From DASWJS01 sp036397035 (GTDB lineage Bacteria; Actinomycetota; AC-67): a stretch of 64,000 nt of DNA. The notes under the pieces are model-generated. The model made no database searches, was not told where the DNA came from, and saw only the letters and a list, made by a program, of their open reading frames with translations. The number at the start of each line of letters is the position of its first letter. Positions within the stretch are counted from its first letter, which is position 1. Positions 56,354-64,000 of this stretch are shown in pieces. The stretch lies in assembly GCA_036397035.1 (NCBI GenBank), contig DASWJS010000015.1, forward strand, positions 14,902 to 78,901, read 5' to 3'. The position numbers and the translations under genes are program-made.

Positions 56354-58980
56354 CAGCCCAGGTCCTCCAGCGCCGCGTCCATCTGCGCGATCGCGGCTCG
56401 TTCGTGCTCCAGGCGCTCGCGCTGGATCTCCACGACGTCCTCCGGCGCGCGCTCGACGAAGTTCGCGTCGGCGAGCTTGCGCTCGATCCGCTCGGCCTCG
56501 GCGGCGTGCTTCGCGCGCTGGGCGCCGAGCCGCGCGCGCTCGGCCTCCACGTCCAGCAGGCCCGCGAGGGGCACGTGCACGACCGCGCCCTGCAGCACCA
56601 GCCGCGCCTCGCCCGCGCCCGCGCCGCCGGCATCGGCCGCGATCTCCAGCGAACCCCAGTTGCCCAGGCTCAGCACGCGCGGCATCTCCGCGGCGAGCAA
56701 TGCCCGGCTCGCCTCGTCCGGCACGACGGCCGTCGCCACCGGCTTCACCGCGTGCGCGAGGTCGTGGTCGTGGCGGAACCTGCGGAGCGCGCCGATGAGG
56801 GCTTGCAAGAACGCAACGTCGCGTTCGGCCGCGGCGTCGGCGAGCCCGCCCGGCTCGGGCCAGGCCGCGCCGATCAGCGACTCCCCGCTCGTCAGCGTGC
56901 GCCAGATCTCCTCGGTGATGAACGGCATGATCGGGTGGAGCAGTCGCAGCAGGCGCTCCAGCACGGTGGCAAGGATCGTCGCCTGGTCGCGCTTGTCCTC
57001 CGCGGCGCCGTCGTAAAGCCGGCCCTTCGACCACTCGAGGTGCCAGTCGGCGAACTCCGACCATGCGAACTGCCGCAGCGCATGGGCGGCGCGCGCGAAG
57101 TCGTAGGACTCCATCGCCGCGCTCGCCTCCTGCGTCACCGCGTCCAGGCGCGACAGGATCCAGCGGTCGGCGAGCGTGCGACGGTCCGCGGGCGGCAGCT
57201 CGTCCGCGGCTACGCCGGCGTTCATCAGCACGAACCTGCTGATGTTCCAGAGCTTGTTGCAGAAGTTGCGGTCCCCTTCGATCCACTTCTCGTCGAGCGG
57301 CACGTCGCGCTCGAGCGTCGCGCCGCGCAGCAGCGTCAAGCGCAGCGCGTCGGCCCCGTACTTGTCGATCATCTCCAGCGGGTCGATCACGTTGCCGAAG
57401 GACTTCGACATCTTCTTGCCGCGGAAGTCGCGCACCATCCCGTGGATGTGGACCGTCCCGAAGGGCGCACGACCCATGAAGTGCAAGCCCATCATCATCA
57501 TCCGCGACACCCAGAACGTGATGATGTCGTAGCCGGTCACCAGCACCGAGGTCGGGTACCAGGTCGACAGGTCCTTCGTCTGGTCCGGCCAGCCGAGCGT
57601 CGAGAACGGCCACAGCGCCGAGGAGAACCACGTGTCGAGCACGTCGGGGTCCTGCGTCAGCTCGGCCGAATCGCACCGCGCGCACGTCGCGGGATCGTCC
57701 AGGTACGCGGCCTCGTGCCCGTCCGCGCACGTCCACACCGGGATGCGGTGCCCCCACCACAGTTGCCGGGAGATGCACCAGTCCCGCAAGTTCTCCATCC
57801 AGTCGAAGTAGATGCGCTCGTAGCGCGCGGGCACGAAGCGCGTGCTGCCGTCGCGCACCGCTTCGATCGCCGGGCGCGCGAGCGGCTCCACGCGCACGAA
57901 CCACTGCTCGGACAGCCAGGGCTCGACCTCGGTGTGGCAGCGCGAGCAGTGCCCGACGGCGTGGGTGAAGGGCCGCACCTCCTCGCCCACGCGGCCTTCG
58001 GCCCGCAGCGCCTCCAGCACCGCCTTTCGAGCCTCGTGACGGTCCATCCCGGCGAAGCGCCCCGCATTCTCGTTCAGCGTCGCGTCCTCGTTGAGGATGT
58101 TGATCGCCTCCGCGCCGGCGCGCTGGGCGATTTCGAAGTCGAGCGGGTCGTGCGCGGGCGTGAGCTTCAGCGCGCCGGTCCCGAAGTCCATCTCGATCGA
58201 GGCGTCGGCCACGATCGGAATCTCGCGCTCCTGCAGCGGCAGGATCACCGTCTTGCCCACCAGGTGCGTGTAGCGATCGTCGTCGGGGTGCACCACCACG
58301 CCGGTGTCGCCCAGCATCGTCTCCACGCGCGTCGTGGCCACGGTGATCCGCCCCGAGCCGTCGGCGAGCGGATAGTGAAGCTGCACCAGCTCGCCGTCCA
58401 CGTCGGCGTGCTCCACCTCGATGTCGCTCAGCGCGGTGTGGCAGCGCGGGCACCAGTTGATGATCCGGTTCCCGCGGTAGATCAGGCCTTCGTCGTAGAG
58501 GTTCACGAACACCGTGCGCACCGCCCGCGACAGCTCGGGATCCATCGTGAAGCGCTCGCGACGCCAGTCCACCGCGTCGCCGAGCCGGCGCATCTGCTTG
58601 GTGATCGTGTCGCCCGAGTGCTGCTTCCATTCCCACACGCGCTTGACGAACCCTTCGCGGCCGAGGTCGAAGCGCGTCTTGCCTTCCTCGGCGAGCCGGC
58701 GCTCGACCACGTTCTGCGTCGCGATGCCGGCGTGATCGGTCCCCGGAAGCCACAACGCGTTGAAGCCCTGCATTCGCTTGCGCCGGATGATCGCGTCCTG
58801 GATCGAGTGGTCCAGCGCGTGGCCCATGTGCAGGTAGCCCGTCACGTTGGGCGGAGGCAGCACGATGCAGAACGGCTCGCCGGACCCGGGCGGCGAGAAC
58901 GCGCCCGCCTCCTCCCAGCGCCGGTAGGTCTCCGCCTCGACGGCGTGCGGGTCGTAGGTCTTCGGAAGCTCTCGACTCAT
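56353..58980 (-). CDS. valS: Valyl-tRNA synthetase
   Basis: 875 residues from ATG 58980 (an in-frame ATG at 59004 is upstream, but the leader there contains the hairpin below). HIGH motif in PPNVTGYLHMGHALDHSIQD, KMSKS in FRGKKMSKSFGNVIDPLEMI, and the CP1 editing segment with TVATTRVETMLGDTGVVVHP. A C-terminal coiled coil (LDVEAERARLGAQRAKHAAE) is of ValS type. It charges tRNA-Val and edits Thr-tRNA-Val. Confidence 0.98.
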   Translation of the reverse strand: MSRELPKTYDPHAVEAETYRRWEEAGAFSPPGSGEPFCIVLPPPNVTGYLHMGHALDHSIQDAIIRRKRMQGFNALWLPGTDHAGIATQNVVERRLAEEGKTRFDLGREGFVKRVWEWKQHSGDTITKQMRRLGDAVDWRRERFTMDPELSRAVRTVFVNLYDEGLIYRGNRIINWCPRCHTALSDIEVEHADVDGELVQLHYPLADGSGRITVATTRVETMLGDTGVVVHPDDDRYTHLVGKTVILPLQEREIPIVADASIEMDFGTGALKLTPAHDPLDFEIAQRAGAEAINILNEDATLNENAGRFAGMDRHEARKAVLEALRAEGRVGEEVRPFTHAVGHCSRCHTEVEPWLSEQWFVRVEPLARPAIEAVRDGSTRFVPARYERIYFDWMENLRDWCISRQLWWGHRIPVWTCADGHEAAYLDDPATCARCDSAELTQDPDVLDTWFSSALWPFSTLGWPDQTKDLSTWYPTSVLVTGYDIITFWVSRMMMMGLHFMGRAPFGTVHIHGMVRDFRGKKMSKSFGNVIDPLEMIDKYGADALRLTLLRGATLERDVPLDEKWIEGDRNFCNKLWNISRFVLMNAGVAADELPPADRRTLADRWILSRLDAVTQEASAAMESYDFARAAHALRQFAWSEFADWHLEWSKGRLYDGAAEDKRDQATILATVLERLLRLLHPIMPFITEEIWRTLTSGESLIGAAWPEPGGLADAAAERDVAFLQALIGALRRFRHDHDLAHAVKPVATAVVPDEASRALLAAEMPRVLSLGNWGSLEIAADAGGAGAGEARLVLQGAVVHVPLAGLLDVEAERARLGAQRAKHAAEAERIERKLADANFVERAPEDVVEIQRERLEHERAAIAQMDAALEDLG

Positions 58981-59112
58981 GGCCTTTCTCCCCTGGAACA
59001 GCAAAGGGACCCGTCGTGCGGGTCCCGGCAGACTACCTGGCGTCGTGCGCGCTCAGGCCCCTCCGGGACCCCGACGTACGACCACGACCGATCTCATGAC
59101 GGCCGGATCGTA
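58981..59112 (-). promoter_or_regulatory. valS leader with GC hairpin, possible T-box-like control
   Basis: On the minus strand TACGAT (59107-59112) is a -10 box, giving a leader of about 120 bases before the valS ATG. Near its end an 8-bp stem (59006-59013 with 59019-59026, GGGACCC type) is followed on the transcript by CTTTGCTG, and preceded by AGGTAGTCTGCCGGGACCCGCACG. This resembles the T-box core and terminator of tRNA-synthetase genes only loosely. It could also be a simple attenuator. Confidence 0.35.
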
Positions 59113-59210
59113 CCAGAGGGCCGCAGCGCGCTCGCCCGATTCTCCGCCGGGAGGAATCGAGGCCGGGACCGTCGAAGCCACGGACGAGCCGGGGGAGGTG
59201 AGCCGCGAGG

Positions 59211-60083
59211 GTGCGACGGATCGGAATCATGATCGCGATCGTCGTCGCCCCGCTGTCTCCCGCGGCGGTGCGCGCCGCCTGCCTTCCGCCGGCCGCCGCG
59301 ACGACCGGCGCGGGCTTCGGCGAGCCGCCGGTCAACCCGGCACACGTCACCCCGGTCGACTACGCGAGCCTTCCCGCCTCCCGCCTGCCGGCGGCGCCGC
59401 TGAAGCTCGGGTCGACGGTCGTCGTTAACACCTGGTTCCACGTCATCAGCGACGGACTCGTCGTGCGCGAGCCGCTCGACGTGCAGCTCGACCAGCAGCT
59501 CGCCGTGCTGAACGAAGCCTTCGCCGGCAACGACGGCAGCGCCAACACGCCGTTCGATTTCAACCTCAAGGGAGTGACGCGCACCGTCGACGCGGCCTGG
59601 GCGTCGATGAAGCCGGGGTCCAAGGCCGAGAAGGACGCCAAGCGGGCGCTCCGGCGAGGCGGCGCCTCGACGCTGAACGTCTACATCGCGCGCCCGCAAG
59701 GCTCGGCGATCGGCTGGGGCACGCTGCCGGGCGGCTACGCCTCCAAGCCGTGGTACGACGGCGTCGTCATCCACCAGGACGGCTTGCCGCTGGGCACGAT
59801 CGTCGGGCGGCAGCTCGGGTACCTCGCCGTGCACGAGGTGGGACACTGGCTCGGGCTGCTGCACCCGTTCGAAGGCGGCTGCCTCAACCTGGACTACGTC
59901 CACGACACGCCCGCGCAGGCGTCGCCCGCCTACGGGTGCGACCCCGACCGGGACACGTGCCCGGCCCCCGGCCAGGACCCGATCCACAACTTCATGAACT
60001 ACAGCGACGACTATTGCATGTCGAACTTCACGCCGGGACAGGCGGGACGGATGATCCAGGAATGGGCGCGCTACCGGGCGTGA
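59211..60083 (+). CDS. Secreted zinc metalloprotease (M43/pappalysin-like)
   Basis: 290 residues, GTG start. A signal peptide (IGIMIAIVVAPLSPAAVRAA) is followed by a linker. The catalytic domain has the metzincin site HEVGHWLGLLHPF (HExxHxxGxxH) near residue 209 and the Met-turn NFMNYSDDYCMSNF. Disulfide-type Cys occur around GCLNLDYVHDT and GCDPDRDTCPAPG. Probably an extracellular protease. Convergent with clpX, leaving six bases between stops. Confidence 0.92.
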   Translation: MRRIGIMIAIVVAPLSPAAVRAACLPPAAATTGAGFGEPPVNPAHVTPVDYASLPASRLPAAPLKLGSTVVVNTWFHVISDGLVVREPLDVQLDQQLAVLNEAFAGNDGSANTPFDFNLKGVTRTVDAAWASMKPGSKAEKDAKRALRRGGASTLNVYIARPQGSAIGWGTLPGGYASKPWYDGVVIHQDGLPLGTIVGRQLGYLAVHEVGHWLGLLHPFEGGCLNLDYVHDTPAQASPAYGCDPDRDTCPAPGQDPIHNFMNYSDDYCMSNFTPGQAGRMIQEWARYRA

Positions 60084-60089
60084 GGCCCG

Positions 60090-61349
<1,260 letters not shown>

Positions 61350-61363
61350 CCGTTTACGCTCCC

Positions 61364-61410
61364 GTCTCTGGCGTCTCTGGCGTCTCTGGCGTCTCTAGCG
61401 TCTCTCTGGC
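61364..61410. repeat. Tandem 9-bp repeat between clpP and clpX
   Basis: GTCTCTGGC occurs three times in a row (61364-61390), then once with one change (GTCTCTAGC, 61391-61399), then as a longer variant (61400-61410). It lies between the clpP stop and the clpX ATG and is transcribed if the genes share an mRNA. Likely grown by slippage. Confidence 0.8.
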
Positions 61411-61412
61411 GA

Positions 61413-62039
61413 TCAGCTCACCGCTGCAACGCGCTCATCCACCGTTTTCCGGTCGTAGACGACCTCGTCGATGATACCGTACTCCTTGGCTTCTTCAGCG
61501 GTCATGATGAAGTCGCGATCGCTGTCCTTGGAGATCTTCTCCACCGCTTGGCCCGTGTGCTTCGCCAGGATCTCGTCGAGCAGCCGGCGGAACCGAATGA
61601 TCTCCTTCGCCTGGATCTCGATGTCGACCGCCTGGCCGCCCGCGCCGCCCGAGGGCTGGTGGATCAGGATGCGCGAGTGCGGCAGGCCGAAGCGCTTCCC
61701 CGGCGCGCCGGCGGCCAGCAGCACCGCGGCGGCACTCGCCGCCTGGCCCATGACCATCGTCGAGACGTCGGGACGCACGTGCTGCATCGCGTCGTACATC
61801 GCCAGCAGCGAGGTGATCGACCCGCCCGGTGAGTTGATGTAGATCGAGATGTCCTTCTGTGGGTCCTCGTACTCCAGGAACAGCAACTGCGCGATGACCA
61901 GGTTGGCGACGTTGTCGTCGACCTCGGTGCCGAGGAAGATGATGCGCTCCTTCAGCAAGCGCGAGTAGATGTCGAACGCGCGCTCGCCACGGTTGGTCGA
62001 CTCGACGACGGTGGGAACGAGGTAGTTACGAAAATCCAT
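61413..62039 (-). CDS. clpP: ATP-dependent Clp protease proteolytic subunit
   Basis: 208 residues, strong Shine-Dalgarno (TAGGAGCC). The catalytic Ser is in MGQAASAAAVLLAAG (about 102) and His in HSRILIHQPSGG (about 127), with Asp in KDSDRDFIMTAEEAKEYG. Oxyanion-hole Gly residues in YINSPGGSITS. It forms the tetradecameric protease used by ClpX. Eleven bases after tig. Confidence 0.98.
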   Translation of the reverse strand: MDFRNYLVPTVVESTNRGERAFDIYSRLLKERIIFLGTEVDDNVANLVIAQLLFLEYEDPQKDISIYINSPGGSITSLLAMYDAMQHVRPDVSTMVMGQAASAAAVLLAAGAPGKRFGLPHSRILIHQPSGGAGGQAVDIEIQAKEIIRFRRLLDEILAKHTGQAVEKISKDSDRDFIMTAEEAKEYGIIDEVVYDRKTVDERVAAVS

Positions 62040-62049
62040 GTGCCGGCTC

Positions 62050-63396
62050 CTACGCTTCCGGAGGAGCCTGGTCGTCGCCCGAAGCCTGCTCGACCGGCGG
62101 CGCTTCCGACCCCTCTTGTGTTATCTCGGCCTGTTCGACCAGGAGGTTCAGTGCTTTGCGGCGGATGATATCACCGGCCAACGCGCGCAAGCGGGCAGGA
62201 TCGCGCAGGCTTTCGGCGACTTCCTTGGGATCGGATCGCGTCATCTCGGCGTGATAGGCGACCTCCTGCGCGATCTCCTCCTGGGTAACCTGTAATCCTT
62301 CCTGCTTGCCGACGTCCTCCAGGATGAGCTGCGCGCGCACGTTGCGCTCGGCCTGCGTGCGCAGGTCCTGCTCGACCTGCTCCTCGGTGAAGCCGTTCGC
62401 CTCCATGTACCTTTCGAGCGTGATGCCCGATTGCTTCAACTGCTGCTCGAAGCGTTCGAGGCGGTAGGCCATCTCGGACACCACCAGCGTTTCCGGCGGC
62501 TCGAACTCCGTTTCCTCAAGGACCTGTTCCAGGACCCGGTCGCGCACGACGCTGTCGGCCTGCACGGTCTTGATGCGTTCGATGCGCTCGGCGACGTCGG
62601 CGCGCAGCTCGGCCAGCGTCTCGAACTCCGAGGCCATGGTCGCGAACTCGTCGTCCAGCGCAGGCACCTTCTTCTCGCGCACCTCCTTGACGAGCACGCG
62701 GAACGCAACGACCTTGCCGCCGTGTTCGCCGGCGCCCTCGGGGAGCGTCGCGGCGAACTCGACGATGTCGCCCGCGCTGACCCCGGTGAGGTTCTCGTCC
62801 ATCTCCGGGACGAACATGCCCGAGCCGACCTCGTAGCTCTGGTCCTTCCCCGAAAGCGGCTCGAACGACTCGCCGTCGATCGTCGAGCTGATGTCGATCA
62901 GGACGAAGTCGCCGGCGGTTGCCGGGTGGCCGACCGGTTCCAGGGTGGCGAAGCGATCGCGCAGCCGCTCGAGCTGCTCGTCGACTTCCTCGCCGGTCGC
63001 GGCGGGCGACGGGCGCTCGACCGAGATCAGCTCCATGTTGGGAAGCTCGATCGGCGGCCGGACCTCCACGAGCGCCTCGAAGGAAAGCGCGTCTCCCTCG
63101 AAGTCGCTGCGCTCCAGCGTCGGCGGCGCGACGGGGTTGATGTCTTCGTGCTCTTGCAACACGCGGGCGAGCAGCGATGGCACCGCTTCCTGCAGGATCG
63201 CGTCCCGTACGGCGGCGGCGCCGAGCCGGGACTCCAGGATGCGCCGCGGGACCTTGCCCTTGCGGAAACCGGGCACCTTGACCTGGTCGGCCAGCGAGTG
63301 AACCGCCCGATCGATCGAGGGCGCAACGTCTTCGGCGGTTGCGGCGACCGTCAGGCGGATCGTGGTCGCGCTCTCGCGCGTGACCTCGGTCTGCAT
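62050..63396 (-). CDS. tig: Trigger factor
   Basis: 448 residues. Ribosome-binding N-terminus with VPGFRKGKVPRRILESRLGA, central FKBP-type PPIase (FVLIDISSTIDGESFEPLSG, VEFAATLPEGAGEHGGKVVA), and helical C-terminal chaperone arms (VSEMAYRLERFEQQLKQSG). It binds nascent chains at the exit tunnel. First gene of the tig-clpP-clpX group. Confidence 0.97.
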   Translation of the reverse strand: MQTEVTRESATTIRLTVAATAEDVAPSIDRAVHSLADQVKVPGFRKGKVPRRILESRLGAAAVRDAILQEAVPSLLARVLQEHEDINPVAPPTLERSDFEGDALSFEALVEVRPPIELPNMELISVERPSPAATGEEVDEQLERLRDRFATLEPVGHPATAGDFVLIDISSTIDGESFEPLSGKDQSYEVGSGMFVPEMDENLTGVSAGDIVEFAATLPEGAGEHGGKVVAFRVLVKEVREKKVPALDDEFATMASEFETLAELRADVAERIERIKTVQADSVVRDRVLEQVLEETEFEPPETLVVSEMAYRLERFEQQLKQSGITLERYMEANGFTEEQVEQDLRTQAERNVRAQLILEDVGKQEGLQVTQEEIAQEVAYHAEMTRSDPKEVAESLRDPARLRALAGDIIRRKALNLLVEQAEITQEGSEAPPVEQASGDDQAPPEA

Positions 63397-63407
63397 GAGA
63401 ACCGCGG

Positions 63408-63413
63408 AGTATA
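63408..63413 (-). promoter_or_regulatory. Putative tig-clpP-clpX promoter -10 box
   Basis: TATACT on the minus strand, 11 bases before the tig ATG, so the leader would be very short. No matching -35 is evident. Confidence 0.5.
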
Positions 63414-63467
63414 GCCGCGCGCACCGCCCGGCCCGCGCGAGGAGAATTCCGCCCGAGGCGCGACGGC

Positions 63468-63518
63468 TATCATGCGCTTCGGATACGGATTGTCCGCGGG
63501 CCCGGCGAAGAATCCGTA
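63468..63518 (+). promoter_or_regulatory. tRNA-Pro promoter region with inverted repeat
   Basis: TATCAT (63468-63473) could be the -10 box of a transcript carrying a 5' leader of about 46 bases. Within it TACGGATT (63484-63491) and AATCCGTA (63511-63518) form an 8-bp stem with a 19-base loop ahead of the tRNA. Confidence 0.35.
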
Positions 63519-63525
63519 CCCGCCG

Positions 63526-63600
63526 CGGGGCGTAGCGCAGCGTGGTTAGCGCGCCTGCTTTGGGAGCAGGAGGTCGCCGGTTCGAATCCGGCCGCCCCGA
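63526..63600 (+). tRNA. tRNA-Pro, anticodon TGG
   Basis: 75-base cloverleaf. The acceptor CGGGGCG pairs perfectly with CGCCCCG, discriminator A follows, and CCA is not encoded. D-arm GCGC...GCGC. The anticodon stem CCTGC/GCAGG encloses loop TTTGGGA, giving TGG (reads CCA and, with wobble, CCN). T-arm GCCGG-TTCGAAT-CCGGC. Confidence 0.97.
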
Positions 63601-63619
63601 CCGCGCGGCGCCGACGCGC

Positions 63620-63958
63620 CTACAGCGCGTCGGCCCCGCGCTCGCCCGTCCGGATGCGAACGACGTCCTCGACCGGCGTCACGAAGATCTTCCCGTCCCC
63701 GATCGCCTGCGTGCGGGCGGCCTTCACGACCGCGTCGATGACGCCGTCCACCTGCGAGTCGTCGACCAGGATGTCGAGCCTGATCTTGGGCACCAGGTCC
63801 ACCTGGTACTCCGCTCCGCGGTAGACCTCGGTGTGCCCCTTCTGGCGCCCGAACCCGCGCGCCTCGCTCACCGTCAATCCCGAGACGCCGACGGCGCCCA
63901 GCGCTTCCTTGGCTTCTTCGAGCCGGTGCGGCTTGATGATCGCCGTTACGAGCTTCAT
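63620..63958 (-). CDS. glnB: Nitrogen regulatory protein PII
   Basis: 112 residues with the PII signature: MKLVTAIIKPHRLEEAKEAL, RGAEYQVDLVPKIRLDILVD carrying the T-loop Tyr that can be uridylylated or adenylylated, and GDGKIFVTPVEDVVRIRTGE for ATP and 2-oxoglutarate binding. Strong AGGAGG Shine-Dalgarno. PII proteins sense energy and carbon/nitrogen status. The usual partners amtB or glnD would lie beyond the window, so GlnB versus GlnK cannot be decided. Confidence 0.94.
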   Translation of the reverse strand: MKLVTAIIKPHRLEEAKEALGAVGVSGLTVSEARGFGRQKGHTEVYRGAEYQVDLVPKIRLDILVDDSQVDGVIDAVVKAARTQAIGDGKIFVTPVEDVVRIRTGERGADAL

Positions 63959-64000
63959 ATCGTCCTCCTACGTGGACGGGGGTCCCCGGCGGAATCCGCC

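Noticed and set aside
55786..59232. 1148-codon plus-strand frame over valS
   Set aside because: Composition is shadow-like (Arg/His/Gly/Val) with no domain. valS on the other strand is complete.
61361..61410. CRISPR-like short repeats before clpX
   Set aside because: Nine-base tandem units without spacers; this is a simple tandem repeat.
63484..63518. Inverted repeat before tRNA-Pro as an intrinsic terminator
   Set aside because: The loop is 19 bases, the stem is short and no T-tract follows. It is listed only as part of the promoter region.

Overview
The window is a GC-rich bacterial segment with dense, mostly minus-strand gene order. Reading right to left it runs tig-clpP-clpX, valS, folC, ndk, radC, mreB-mreC-mreD-mrdA-rodA, RNase E/G, rplU-rpmA, obgE-proB-proA, nadD-LCP-rsfS, leuS, comEA-comEC. 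From general knowledge this is close to the conserved order in Actinomycetota such as Streptomyces. Together with GTG/TTG starts, TANNNT-type -10 boxes close to start codons, and many secreted proteins of actinobacterial type, it suggests an uncultured, fairly deep actinobacterial lineage (inference; there is no 16S gene here).

Layout. 1-7.4 kb: the end of a secreted protein (cut by the window edge), comEC, comEA, leuS and a secreted nucleoside-phosphorylase-like protein. 7.4-13.1 kb: tRNA-Ala(GGC) followed by an island of about 5.6 kb bounded by an 18-bp imperfect direct repeat of the tRNA 3' end. It carries the remains of a large serine recombinase and a tight six-gene plus-strand operon: a membrane protein, a YidD paralogue, three small or unknown proteins, and a DUF4917/SIR2-like protein. 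13.2-14.7 kb: two PIN-toxin modules. 14.9-25.2 kb: secreted hydrolase, PD40/PxKF protein, NAGPA-domain protein and other exported proteins, mixed with decayed genes (ABC exporter tail, MOSC tail, HD-GYP/LuxR regulator). 25.2-36.4 kb: rsfS-LCP-nadD, two cupredoxin lipoproteins, a class III aminotransferase, an acyltransferase, a transsulfuration pair (cystathionine beta-synthase plus cystathionine gamma-lyase/synthase), a third PIN module, and a MoxR/VWA pair. 36.4-63.4 kb: the conserved core of proline synthesis, GTPase and ribosomal proteins, RNase E/G, the rod-shape and peptidoglycan elongation machinery, NDP kinase, folate, valS and Clp/trigger factor. 63.5-64 kb: tRNA-Pro(TGG) and a PII protein.

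How it fits together. The right half is housekeeping: cell elongation, translation and proteostasis. ComEC, ComEA and a single type IV pilin-like protein hint at DNA uptake. The accessory content lies in two gaps of the conserved order: between leuS and rsfS (7.4-25 kb), and between nadD and proA (27.5-36.4 kb).

Most notable points: (1) an N-acetylmuramoyl-L-alanine amidase next to mreB whose catalytic motifs are in circularly permuted order around an FN3 domain; (2) the tRNA-Ala island with its six-gene operon, a candidate undescribed defence or envelope module; (3) several pseudogenes close together in one gap. Functions rest on motif reading without database searches.
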